Assembly (NCBI RefSeq): GCF_002217985.1
Contig: NZ_BCMI01000002.1
Location: 110,492 to 174,491 of the forward strand
Length of the DNA: 64,000 bases
Source of the DNA: Secundilactobacillus pentosiphilus
Lineage (GTDB): Bacteria > Bacillota > Bacilli > Lactobacillales > Lactobacillaceae
Reading direction: 5' to 3'
Part shown: piece after piece, positions 17,504-25,387 of the stretch
Layout: each line of letters begins with the position of its first letter
Numbering within the stretch: position 1 is the stretch's first letter
Translations under genes and position numbers: made by a program
Notes under the pieces: generated by a model
Told to the model about the DNA's origin: nothing
What the model saw: the letters and a program-made list of their open reading frames with translations, nothing else
Databases searched by the model: none

Positions 17504-18349
17504 ATGACGAAAAGCGTTTGGAAAAAGGCAGCAACAGTTGTATTGGGGGCTTCATTAGTCGGCGGTGTGCTTGTGGAATTACCTAATCCGTTAACTACTA
17601 CACAGGCACAAGCAGCAACAACATCAATTTCATATTCTGATTTTAAAGATGATGAAAACGCGGCTAAAGAAGCCGTGAAGTTAGGGAGTCCATCAGTACA
17701 AAAAATCGTTAACTCCAAATTTTTTGCTAATATGGAAAAAGACCCTGTGAGCGCCTATAATGTCTACAAACCATATTCGTTTACCGCAGTAATGAGTGCA
17801 TTAGGAAATGATGGCGCAAAAAACTATGATTCCAAAGGAAATTTAGCAGGAAATTCAAGTAAAGACTGGGCTGCTATGCAGTCATTAAGCGATCACTTTT
17901 CAGGAAGATTTAGTTCAAATACTCAAGCAGGTGTACAATCTGCTTATCAGGCTGTCATAGATCATAATGGTAAAAATGATGGTGAGAAAGACTACGGATT
18001 GGCGGGATATGCAATCGACTTTCAAGATAGTTTTCAAACAACATTTGACGTAAAGAAAATTACTGGAATGCCAGCGTCAACTAAAAAAAGCTACATTTCC
18101 AAACTATCTGTTAAGAAGACCTCGAAGAAGTACGTTAAAGTCACTGGTTCAGCTAAACTTTACAAGAGTGCTAAATACGCCCGCGTTCACACCTACAAGG
18201 GCAACAAATACACGAAGTTGAGCAGCAAACACACCTTCAGCAAGTCCGTCTACGCACCAAAGGCGAAGACTGTGAAGGTCACGGTTGGTAACTACAGCCA
18301 CGGTCACTTTTCTTCGGTAACCAGTACTAAAACAGTTCATGTTAAATAA
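17504..18349 (+). CDS. Secreted protein with shared C-terminal basic module, paralogue 2
   Basis: 281 residues with the same layout as the gene before it: an identical signal-peptide region, an unrelated middle (about residues 35-195, starting TTSISYSDFKDDENAAKEAV), and the same C-terminal module of about 86 residues. At DNA level 18088-18349 matches 16975-17236 with only a handful of changes, while the middles do not align. This suggests recent gene conversion or exchange of the centre. Own promoter copy upstream and terminator downstream. Function unknown. Confidence 0.75.
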   Translation: MTKSVWKKAATVVLGASLVGGVLVELPNPLTTTQAQAATTSISYSDFKDDENAAKEAVKLGSPSVQKIVNSKFFANMEKDPVSAYNVYKPYSFTAVMSALGNDGAKNYDSKGNLAGNSSKDWAAMQSLSDHFSGRFSSNTQAGVQSAYQAVIDHNGKNDGEKDYGLAGYAIDFQDSFQTTFDVKKITGMPASTKKSYISKLSVKKTSKKYVKVTGSAKLYKSAKYARVHTYKGNKYTKLSSKHTFSKSVYAPKAKTVKVTVGNYSHGHFSSVTSTKTVHVK

Positions 18350-18390
18350 GCTGCAATGAACGTTTAAATAGCGTTTAAATTCAACACCAA

Positions 18391-18426
18391 AAGCACCGAG
18401 AGATTAACTCCCTCGGTGCTTTTTTG
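18391..18426. terminator. Shared bidirectional terminator
   Basis: AAGCACCGAG pairs with CTCGGTGCTT, with T runs on both sides. It serves paralogue 2 and the convergent acetyltransferase gene. Confidence 0.85.
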
Positions 18427-18468
18427 CTTCCTAAATTCGGGTGATGATCCCAATTTACCAGCCAATCA

Positions 18469-18966
18469 CTACTTAAACCGGCGGCCCAAAATATCCAAAC
18501 TGCGTAATTGTCCGGCCATATCAGCAACGTCTGGCAAGTGGCCCCAGGTTTCAAAACCATTTTTCTTAAACAACCCAATACTGGGGAGATTATGATGGAA
18601 AATAAAGGCGACCAGTGTGTCGATATCCAACGTTTTTAACTGCGAGAAGACGTAGTTTAACGCCGTTTGTCCCAGGCCGCGGTGGCGGTAATTTTCATCA
18701 ATATAAATACTGATTTCCGTTGTGTGCACATACGCCGGACGGCCGTAAAACGACTCCAGACTCACCCAGCCGGCGGTGGCATCCCCGTCCTTCATGACCC
18801 AAATCGGCCGTGAATGCGGGTCAAATTGATCAAACCAGGCCTGCTTCGAGGCCACCGAAACCGGCTTCAGATCAGCGGTGGCTAAGCGGCTGGGGATGAT
18901 TTGGTTATAAATTGCGGTAATGGTTGGTAAATCAGCTTCAGTTGCGTATTTAAAGGTAATACTCAT
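18469..18966 (-). CDS. GNAT acetyltransferase, phosphinothricin-acetyltransferase (PAT) type
   Basis: 165 residues from the ATG at 18966 (AAAGTGAG upstream); the longer frame to 19032 has no ribosome site. The PAT subfamily pattern is clear: ATEADLPTITAIYNQIIPSRLATADLKPVS, GWVSLESFYGRPAYVHTTEISIYI, and the acetyl-CoA loop YRHRGLGQTALN. Family members acetylate small amines such as methionine sulfoximine or phosphinothricin. It follows the MDR gene by 75 bp on the same strand. Confidence 0.88.
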   Translation of the reverse strand: MSITFKYATEADLPTITAIYNQIIPSRLATADLKPVSVASKQAWFDQFDPHSRPIWVMKDGDATAGWVSLESFYGRPAYVHTTEISIYIDENYRHRGLGQTALNYVFSQLKTLDIDTLVAFIFHHNLPSIGLFKKNGFETWGHLPDVADMAGQLRSLDILGRRFK

Positions 18967-19041
18967 AGTTAGGCTCACTTTCAAAATTTCTATGAATATC
19001 ATACGCTTTTCCTGTTCTGAGTACCACTTCACATCGCGGTG

Positions 19042-19968
19042 TTATTTAACGGGTGGGTCAGCAATTGTGATCACGATCTTGCCGTGAGCATGGTGTGATT
19101 CACTGCGTAAATGAGCCGCACGCAGCCCTGCCGTAGTGAGCGGGTACTCGCTATCAATAATCACCTTGACCTTCCCCTCGGCAACCAATTCAGCCACCGC
19201 TGCTGTATCCTTACCATTGGGGTGCATCCGCCAGTGTTTAGCTGACGGCCGACCGTTCTGCTGGGCAGCTGTTGGCTGACCGGCGATACTGATCAGGTGT
19301 CCAGCTGGCTTTAAGATCGACAGCCCATTGTCAATATCATCCATCGTGTCAAACACCCCATCGTAATCATGTAAAACGTCGGTATACTTAGTCTGATGGT
19401 AATCAATCACTTCATCAGCACCTAAGGAACGCAGTAATGCATGATTCTCTGCACTGGCCGTAGTCGCGACGTAGGCACCTCTAGCTTTGGCAATCTGAAC
19501 TGCAAACAAACCAACGCCGCCGGCACCACCTTGAACAAGCACTTTATCACCCTTACCAACGGCTAATTGCTGAACGATCACTTGATAGGCAATCGTGCCA
19601 GCCAATGGAATGGCCGCACCCTCTTCAAACGAAATAGCCGCTGGTTTCAATGCTAACTTGTCTTCTCTAACCGCCACATACTCCGCATACGTACCAGGGT
19701 TATCCGGTCTAGCAATCACTGCATCACCGACTTTAAACTGCCGAACGTTTGACCCTACTTTAGCGATGACACCAGAAACGTCCGTACCTAGTACCAGCGG
19801 GAACCCCCGACCCGACCGTGTTCCGTTTCGGGTACGCCAATCAATGGGATTCACACTCGTTGCAACCATTTTTACCAACACCTCATCCGGCCCAATAGTT
19901 GGTACCGGTAATTCCGCTTCATGAAGCTCCTGAGCATCACCGAAACGATCAATGACAATTGCTTTCAT
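19042..19968 (-). CDS. Zinc-free MDR oxidoreductase (quinone reductase type)
   Basis: 308 residues from the ATG at 19968; an in-frame TTG three codons earlier is less likely. It has a GroES-like N-terminal half (MKAIVIDRFG ... VNPIDWRTRNG) and a Rossmann half with VLVQGGAGGVGLFAVQIAKARGA. The structural zinc cysteines are absent, as in NADPH quinone and enone reductases. A soluble NADPH-dependent reductase of electrophilic carbonyls is likely; the substrate is unknown. It probably leads a two-gene unit with the PAT-type acetyltransferase. Confidence 0.9.
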   Translation of the reverse strand: MKAIVIDRFGDAQELHEAELPVPTIGPDEVLVKMVATSVNPIDWRTRNGTRSGRGFPLVLGTDVSGVIAKVGSNVRQFKVGDAVIARPDNPGTYAEYVAVREDKLALKPAAISFEEGAAIPLAGTIAYQVIVQQLAVGKGDKVLVQGGAGGVGLFAVQIAKARGAYVATTASAENHALLRSLGADEVIDYHQTKYTDVLHDYDGVFDTMDDIDNGLSILKPAGHLISIAGQPTAAQQNGRPSAKHWRMHPNGKDTAAVAELVAEGKVKVIIDSEYPLTTAGLRAAHLRSESHHAHGKIVITIADPPVK

Positions 19969-20071
19969 CACTTCCAACCCTCTTTCGCAAAGTCCTGTGA
20001 TTTAATTTCGCGCACAATATAGGCCGATTCAGGCCGAAACGCAAGCATTTCAAACCGCAAGTTCAGACACC

Positions 20072-20121
20072 AAAAAAACGCTGATATTACCCATTTAAGT
20101 GGGTAATATCAGCGTTTTTTA
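20072..20121. terminator. Strong terminator
   Basis: A perfect 20 bp stem (20074-20093 with 20100-20119) around a 6-base loop, with T runs at both ends. It ends the T-box operon on the minus strand. Confidence 0.9.
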
Positions 20122-20233
20122 TATGTGTGGGTGTGTATCTATGTGTTTGCTATGTGTCGTTTTTAACTCATCTTTTAAATTTTTCTACCATATATACTAT
20201 GTGTAATGAAATATGTGTGCCGTTACTATGTGT
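20122..20233. repeat. Six TATGTGT heptamers in the 3' region of the T-box operon
   Basis: The heptamer occurs at 20122, 20140, 20151, 20198, 20212 and 20227, all in the same direction, between the aminotransferase stop and its terminator. On the transcript these read ACACATA. Spacing is irregular (11 to 47 bp), so it is not a simple tandem array. Confidence 0.7.
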
Positions 20234-20239
20234 TGGTGA

Positions 20240-21436
20240 TTAAACTTCGACTTTTTTGTCGATGGCTTCCTTGATGGCATTGCCTAACCGTTCAATCCCG
20301 GTAACGATTTTATCGTCTTGCATGTTGGAATAGTTCAAACGGAAGGTCCCAGGAATCACTTTATCAGCATAGAATGGTTCGCCAGGAACAAAGGCCACGT
20401 CATGGTCAATGCAGGTATTAAAGAGCGACTGGGTATCTACGCCAGGAACTTCGACCCAGATGAACAGCCCGCCTTCTGGATGACTGTAACGGGCATCCTT
20501 AGGGAAGTACTTCTTGATGGCATCCATCATTAAGCCCTCACGGCGGCGGTAAACGTCACGGATCTTGGCAATGTGGTCATCAATATTGTATTCCGCCATG
20601 TACTTAGCAATGATATGCTGGGTCAAATTATCGGAATGAACGTCCACCGTCTGCTTCATTAACGTAAACTTCTTAACCAGTGTCTTTTCGGCAACGATCC
20701 AGCCGATCCGAAGACCTGGTGCTAAGATCTTGGAGAAGGTACTCATGTAAATGACCCGTTCATCATGTTCAAAGGTCTTGACTGGTGCCACATCCTTACC
20801 GGCGAAGCGGATGGCACCATACGGATCATCCTCGAGGATCATGATATTGTACTTATCGGCAATTTCAATCATCTTTTGACGACGATCAGCGGTCATTGTC
20901 CGGCCGGTCGGGTTTTGGAAACTTGGTACCGTATAGATAAATTTAGTGTTGGGATTATCTTTAACGGCCTGCTCTAAGGCGTCCATCTTCATGCCGTCAT
21001 CATCCATCGGCACGCCGACCATGTGAGCGCCATAACTGCGGAATACATCCAGGGCACAAAGGTAAGTTGGCTGTTCTACGATAACGGTGTCTCCAGGGTT
21101 AACAAAGAGCTTGGCGGTTAAATCGATCGACTGCTGTGAACCGGTGGTGATCATAATGTTATCAATATCGCACTTGATACCTGAACGGTTCATCCGCTTA
21201 GCAATCTGCTCACGTAATTTCGGATAACCAGCTGCAATGCTGTATTGTAAGGCTTCGCGGCCGGATTCATCGTACACCTCGTTAGTGACTTTCTTGAGGT
21301 CTTCAACTGGGAACAACTCTGGTGCGGGTAAGCCGCCCGCAAAGGAAATCACCTTTGGATCCCCTGCCACCTTTAAAATATTGCCAACTGGGTCTTCATC
21401 GCTTTCAGGTATGTTGTTTGCAAATTGATATTTCAT
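20240..21436 (-). CDS. PLP-dependent class I/II aminotransferase (2-aminoadipate/KAT-like)
   Basis: 398 residues. The fold type I features are VISFAGGLPAPELFP, ALQYSIAAGYPKLREQIA, TTGSQQSIDL, NPTGRTMTADRR, DDPYGAIRF, and the PLP lysine in STFSKILAPGLRIGW. This group, related to MocR C-terminal domains and LysN, transaminates 2-aminoadipate, aromatic or branched-chain amino acids. Its ATG overlaps the stop of the reductase gene (TAATG), so the two are translationally coupled. The pair would turn an amino acid into its keto acid and then into the hydroxy acid, or the reverse. T-box control supports an amino-acid role. Confidence 0.92.
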   Translation of the reverse strand: MKYQFANNIPESDEDPVGNILKVAGDPKVISFAGGLPAPELFPVEDLKKVTNEVYDESGREALQYSIAAGYPKLREQIAKRMNRSGIKCDIDNIMITTGSQQSIDLTAKLFVNPGDTVIVEQPTYLCALDVFRSYGAHMVGVPMDDDGMKMDALEQAVKDNPNTKFIYTVPSFQNPTGRTMTADRRQKMIEIADKYNIMILEDDPYGAIRFAGKDVAPVKTFEHDERVIYMSTFSKILAPGLRIGWIVAEKTLVKKFTLMKQTVDVHSDNLTQHIIAKYMAEYNIDDHIAKIRDVYRRREGLMMDAIKKYFPKDARYSHPEGGLFIWVEVPGVDTQSLFNTCIDHDVAFVPGEPFYADKVIPGTFRLNYSNMQDDKIVTGIERLGNAIKEAIDKKVEV

Positions 21437-22437
21437 TATGCTTCCACCTCTGCTTTTTTGTCCGCCACGTTTTCTTGTGGTTTGTGATACTTACGCATCA
21501 TTTCTGCCATATGAACTTCTTCAACAACAAATTCATGAACCCGGCAAACGTAGTCGTGTTCGCGGCCGATCTTGGCAATGTAGCCGTTGATGTAATCCAC
21601 TTCAGTAGGACGACCCTTTGAGAAGTCTTGATACATTGATGGGTAATGGTACTTGTAAGCTTGGCTCACTGGAATAACCGAATCGATTTCTTCTTGACGG
21701 CTTTCAATGAGTCGAATACCGGCGCGTTCGCAAGCGTCAAAGGCTTCGTTGAAAAGCGTGGTGGCCATCCGGGTAACACCCTCGTATTCGATAAACTGAC
21801 CCATTTGCATTTCAAACATCGTGCAAAGGGTGTTGGTCACGGCGTTGAAGACGACCTTTGACATGCACATGCCCTTCCATTCGTCCACCATTACGGGACC
21901 CATCTTAGCTTTGGTAAAGTCGTCGAAAATGGCTTGAGTGGTCTCATCGGCCGGCTTATTGTTGTAAGGTGCCATATGCATCACTTCACTGTTAACGGGG
22001 CCCATGAAATCAACGTTTGCTGGTCCATCCATCCGGGTCGCGATCATCGCGGTACCACAGACAATTTGATCTTTAGGGAAGTACTTTTCAATTTTTTCGA
22101 AGTGGCCCATGCCGTTCATAGCTGAAAAGACGTATTGGTCATCGTGGAAAATACCGGCTTTACTATCACGTTCGAGTTCTTCGGCTAATTGCATCTGCTT
22201 CTTGAAGATGATCCAAACATCTGGATGACCGGTATATTCTTCTGGGTAGTACATGTTGATCGGGATGATCCGACGATTCTTGTGGTCGCGGGCAACTGAA
22301 ACGCCGCCTTGTTCACGAACTTTTTCAACGTTTGGTTCCCAGGTATCGATGAAGTCAACATCGACACCAGCGTTTTCCTGAAGCATGACACCGTAACGAT
22401 AACCCATTGCACCTGCACCAATAATTCCGTATTTCAT
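21436..22437 (-). CDS. Ketopantoate reductase family dehydrogenase (PanE/ApbA-like)
   Basis: 333 residues from the ATG at 22437 (AAGGAG eight bases upstream). The N-terminal Rossmann motif GIIGAGAMGYRYG and the C-terminal ApbA domain place it in the 2-dehydropantoate 2-reductase family. In lactic acid bacteria family members can reduce branched-chain 2-keto acids to hydroxy acids instead of making pantoate. The coupling to an aminotransferase and the T-box leader, rather than pan genes, favour that role here; this is inference. It is the first gene of the operon. Confidence 0.85.
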   Translation of the reverse strand: MKYGIIGAGAMGYRYGVMLQENAGVDVDFIDTWEPNVEKVREQGGVSVARDHKNRRIIPINMYYPEEYTGHPDVWIIFKKQMQLAEELERDSKAGIFHDDQYVFSAMNGMGHFEKIEKYFPKDQIVCGTAMIATRMDGPANVDFMGPVNSEVMHMAPYNNKPADETTQAIFDDFTKAKMGPVMVDEWKGMCMSKVVFNAVTNTLCTMFEMQMGQFIEYEGVTRMATTLFNEAFDACERAGIRLIESRQEEIDSVIPVSQAYKYHYPSMYQDFSKGRPTEVDYINGYIAKIGREHDYVCRVHEFVVEEVHMAEMMRKYHKPQENVADKKAEVEA

Positions 22438-22489
22438 GACAACCACTCCTTTTAAAGTTTTATAATCTAATCAGCTATACGACAACTAA

Positions 22490-22765
22490 AAAACGCCCTT
22501 TGGTCAAAGACCAAAGGGCGTTTAGTAACGCGGTACCACCTTAATTCAAATTACCGTTTGAAGTAATTCCTCACACGCACGGCAACTAACAGTTGCGATG
22601 CGCTGCACAATAATGGGTGCCACCAGTTCGCCTCGAGAAGCGAACCCGTCGAACACGATCTTTCAAGTCATAGTCTTAATACCGTCTCACCTAATCGGTA
22701 CTCTCTTCATAAGGCTATGACCCTAATCCACCGGGTCAAATCTGTTTGTCGTATTTGAAATGTTG
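22490..22765 (-). promoter_or_regulatory. T-box riboswitch leader
   Basis: On the minus strand the T-box AAGGTGGTACCGCG (22542-22529) precedes a terminator (AAACGCCCTTTGGTC with its complement, 22491-22523, then T). Upstream is a Stem I with AGAGAG and the paired arms GTCATAG/CTATGAC. Uncharged tRNA would disrupt the terminator and turn on the reductase/aminotransferase operon. The TGGT of the T-box calls for a tRNA with discriminator A. The best specifier candidate is ATC (Ile) at 22659-22657, which is followed by a purine, but I cannot fold the leader to prove it. Confidence 0.92.
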
Positions 22766-22770
22766 CAATT

Positions 22771-22800
22771 AGTGTAGACCCCAGCATGAGAAAATGTCAA
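22771..22800 (-). promoter_or_regulatory. Promoter of the T-box operon
   Basis: TTGACA (22800-22795) and TACACT (22776-22771) with an 18 bp spacer, just ahead of the leader. Confidence 0.7.
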
Positions 22801-22969
22801 TCTTTTTTAATAAATTAATTTTATTCGCGTCATTTCAAAACCGGTATTTATACTGCTATAATAGACTTTGTCGCCGTTTAAATTATTTTTAAATGGTCAA
22901 AAATAATGAGCAGTTATCCTTCTCATCAAAATAACAGAAGTATAACTGCCACTGGAGGAATGTCGGATT

Positions 22970-23401
22970 ATGTGGCGAACAAAGTCATTTTCGGAATTAT
23001 CAACTAAGGAACTGTTTGAGATTTACCGTGTCCGCGTCGCAACCTTTGTGGTCGAACAAAATCGGGTTTATCAAGAAGTCGACAATGACGACCTCAACGC
23101 GTTGCACGTTTTTGATCAAGACGATCACATTGTCGCTTACGCGCGCATATACAAAGAGAATCAAGGCGTGACCTTTGGCCGGGTATTAACTGATCCAAAA
23201 CACCGGGGACAGGGTCTTGGCGGTCAACTCTTGGAACACGTTTTAAGCGCTATTAAAAAGCACTATAGCGGCCTAGACATCAGTATTGAAGCCCAAGTAC
23301 AAGTCCAGGGTTTCTATCAAAAATACGGTTTTCGGTCCGTTGGCGAGCCCTTTATTTTCAATTCCACCCCACACATTAAAATGGTTCACGACCCGCTTTA
23401 A
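22970..23401 (+). CDS. ElaA-like GNAT acetyltransferase
   Basis: 143 residues. The start (WRTKSFSELSTKELFEIYRVRVATFVVEQN) and the acetyl-CoA site (TFGRVLTDPKHRGQGLGGQLLEHVL), followed by EAQVQVQGFYQKYGF, match the ElaA group of GNAT enzymes. Substrate unknown; small-molecule or protein N-acetylation is possible. TGGAGGAATG stands upstream of the ATG. Its stop codon touches the stop codon of the convergent marR gene with no space between them. Confidence 0.9.
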   Translation: MWRTKSFSELSTKELFEIYRVRVATFVVEQNRVYQEVDNDDLNALHVFDQDDHIVAYARIYKENQGVTFGRVLTDPKHRGQGLGGQLLEHVLSAIKKHYSGLDISIEAQVQVQGFYQKYGFRSVGEPFIFNSTPHIKMVHDPL

Positions 23402-23803
23402 TTAAAAAACGAGTTTGGCCAGTAATTTTGTCAGCCGTGCTTTTTCTGCCTCAGTCAGCCGTGAAGTTAAGCGCTCTGAACACGCTGTTTCAAACGCATG
23501 TAACTTCGGATAAACTTCTTTTCCCTTGGCGGTCACGTAGACGCGCCTAATTCGCTTATCCTTTGCGTCATCTTGTAATTCTAAATAGCCGCTATCAACT
23601 AATTTTCGTACGGATCTAAACGCTGTAGTGCGATCAATTTGCAGAGAATCCGCAAGCTCGCCAAGAAACATGCCTGGCCGCTCATAAACGCGGATGACAT
23701 ACAAAAAAGCGTTATTTCCTAAACCAAACTTCCGAAATTCAGTATTACTAGTGCTTTGAATACGACGGGTAATACCGCCGATATCCCGAATAATATCAAA
23801 CAT
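23402..23803 (-). CDS. MarR-family regulator divergent from a LysE exporter
   Basis: 133 residues. The winged helix is GNNAFLYVIRVYERPGMFLGELADSLQIDRTTAFRSVRKLVDSGYLELQ and the wing is DDAKDKRIRRVYVTAKG. It is divergent from the first LysE gene. The intergenic space and the promoter of the second LysE gene share ATTGCAT-type dyads, so it likely represses itself and both exporters. Ligand unknown. Confidence 0.9.
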   Translation of the reverse strand: MFDIIRDIGGITRRIQSTSNTEFRKFGLGNNAFLYVIRVYERPGMFLGELADSLQIDRTTAFRSVRKLVDSGYLELQDDAKDKRIRRVYVTAKGKEVYPKLHAFETACSERLTSRLTEAEKARLTKLLAKLVF

Positions 23804-23848
23804 GACATCCTCCTTAAATACTTTCTGCCTCTAATTTATCTTAAACTA

Positions 23849-23903
23849 ATTGCATTTGCAATGATAAGGTGATATACTTTTGCCATAACGTTGCATATGC
23901 AAT
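23849..23903. promoter_or_regulatory. Two dyad operators between marR and the first lysE gene
   Basis: ATTGCATTTGCAAT at 23849-23862 and GTTGCATATGCAAT at 23890-23903; the core TTGCATATGCAA is a perfect palindrome. They lie in the divergent promoter region. Confidence 0.7.
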
Positions 23904-23934
23904 GAATTTACAATAACATTTAAGGGGAGATACT

Positions 23935-24492
23935 ATGTCTGCATTTATTATTTTCGTCTTCATCATGTCACTAACACCAGGGCCTAACACGATTATGGCC
24001 ATGAATTCTGGACAACAGCACGGATTTCGTTCCAGTATTAAATTAAATCTGGGAATGGCCTTTGGTATGGGACTAATTGGTTTAATTGGCGTTTTCTTTG
24101 CTCATTGGCTACAATCTACACCGACCTTTTTAACCGGCATGAAAATTATCGGCAGCGCCTATTTACTTTACTTGGGCTACCACGTTTTTATTAGTAAGCC
24201 CACCGATGATGATGAAAAAAGCGGTGATTTTCAAACCGGCTTACTCTTACAGTTGACCAACGTCAAAGTTTACCTGTACTTCATTACTGGTTTAGGCGCC
24301 TTCAGCTTTGCGGGCTTATTAGATTCAATCCCCGCTAAATGGGTCTTTATGGTCATCATTGGCAGCCTAGGAACCTTCGTCTGGACCGTCGGCGGCCAGA
24401 TGATCAGTCGTTTATACTTCCGTTACTACCGGTTATTTAATCTGATTGTCGCACTGTTACTGGCCTTTTCCGCCGTTGATCTATGGCGCTAA
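23935..24492 (+). CDS. LysE-family exporter, first copy
   Basis: 185 residues with five or six hydrophobic segments. The family motif TPGPNTIMAMNSGQQHGFR is near the N-terminus, followed by GMKIIGSAYLLYLGYHVF and the conserved end LIVALLLAFSAVDLW. LysE/RhtB proteins export amino acids or related metabolites. It is divergent from a MarR regulator with two operator dyads between them. A close paralogue follows about 230 bp downstream. Confidence 0.92.
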   Translation: MSAFIIFVFIMSLTPGPNTIMAMNSGQQHGFRSSIKLNLGMAFGMGLIGLIGVFFAHWLQSTPTFLTGMKIIGSAYLLYLGYHVFISKPTDDDEKSGDFQTGLLLQLTNVKVYLYFITGLGAFSFAGLLDSIPAKWVFMVIIGSLGTFVWTVGGQMISRLYFRYYRLFNLIVALLLAFSAVDLWR

Positions 24493-24553
24493 AGCTGATC
24501 AATTCGTTCAAGCGCGATTCTTTAATCCTTTTTGCGTTAAATATGTCTCACTT

Positions 24554-24620
24554 AATCTAAGCTCAGTTTATTAAGTCAATTCTTTAAGATTGATTTGGTA
24601 GCCTGGGCTTAGATTTTTCT
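24554..24620 (+). terminator. Terminator after the first lysE gene
   Basis: AATCTAAGCTCAG pairs with CTGGGCTTAGATT across a 36-base loop, followed by T. The long loop makes it weaker than others here. Confidence 0.6.
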
Positions 24621-24636
24621 GCACAACTAAAAAATC

Positions 24637-24691
24637 ATTGTATTTGCAATTAATTGGTGCTAATATTCTGCTAAATTGTAATAAATGCAAT
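24637..24691 (+). promoter_or_regulatory. Matching operator dyads before the second lysE gene
   Basis: ATTGTATTTGCAAT at 24637-24650 and a split site ATTGTAAT / AATGCAAT at 24675-24691 resemble the dyads before the first copy. Confidence 0.6.
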
Positions 24692-24725
24692 GAATAATCA
24701 TACATACTCGTCAGGGGGAGATTCA

Positions 24726-25283
24726 ATGTCAGCTTTTTTTATTTTTGTCTTTGTGATGTCATTTACACCGAGACCCAATACGATGATGGCAATGGTCTCT
24801 GGCCAGCAACGCGGATTTCGTTCCAGTCTGCGGCTTAATCTGGGCATGCTGTGCGGCATGGGATTCATGGGACTCATGGGTGCTTTGTTTGCTCACTGGA
24901 TGCAATCAACACCGACCTTTCTAACGGTGATGAAAATTGTTGGCAGTGCCTACCTAATGTATCTTGCTTACCATATCTTCATCAGTAACCCTGGGGAAGC
25001 TAATAACAGTACCGGTGGCTTTCGCACTGGCATGTTACTGCAGTTGACCAATATTAAAGGCTATCTGTATTTCATCACTGGTCTGGGCGCATTTAGTCTA
25101 ACTGGTGTCTTAAATAACATGCCCGTTAAATGGCTGATGATGGTCTTGATTGGTAGCCTAGGCACCTTTGCTTGGACGGTGTGCGGTCAAATGATGAGCA
25201 AGTTCTACCACCAGTACTACCGAGTTTTCAACACCGTCATCACCCTGCTACTAGCGTTTGCCGCAGTTGATCTCTGGCGGTAA
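24726..25283 (+). CDS. LysE-family exporter, second copy
   Basis: 185 residues from the ATG at 24726, preceded by GGGGGAGA. It is highly similar to the preceding exporter along its whole length, so the two arose by tandem duplication. The signature Pro-Gly-Pro is changed to Pro-Arg-Pro (FTPRPNTMMAM), and several positions are Met-rich. The charged residue in this otherwise conserved turn may alter substrate or weaken transport. It carries its own operator-like dyads, so expression is probably shared with the first copy. Confidence 0.9.
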   Translation: MSAFFIFVFVMSFTPRPNTMMAMVSGQQRGFRSSLRLNLGMLCGMGFMGLMGALFAHWMQSTPTFLTVMKIVGSAYLMYLAYHIFISNPGEANNSTGGFRTGMLLQLTNIKGYLYFITGLGAFSLTGVLNNMPVKWLMMVLIGSLGTFAWTVCGQMMSKFYHQYYRVFNTVITLLLAFAAVDLWR

Positions 25284-25296
25284 TCAAATTGATAAA

Positions 25297-25312
25297 TGTT
25301 CCACGTGAAACA
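25297..25312. other. parS site (ParB binding), exact match
   Basis: TGTTCCACGTGAAACA is identical to a functional Bacillus subtilis parS sequence. It lies in the gap between convergent genes, about 22 kb left of oriC, where ParB loading sites are expected. Confidence 0.85.
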
Positions 25313-25317
25313 TATCG

Positions 25318-25387
25318 AAAAAAATAAAGCTTCGTCCTGCGGCAGCCGATTTTAATTGGTTACTCAGAACAAAGCTTTATTTTTTTA
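25318..25387. terminator. Bidirectional terminator
   Basis: AAAAATAAAGCTT pairs with AAGCTTTATTTTT across a loop of about 35 bases. It separates the second lysE gene from the convergent dehydrogenase gene. Confidence 0.65.
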
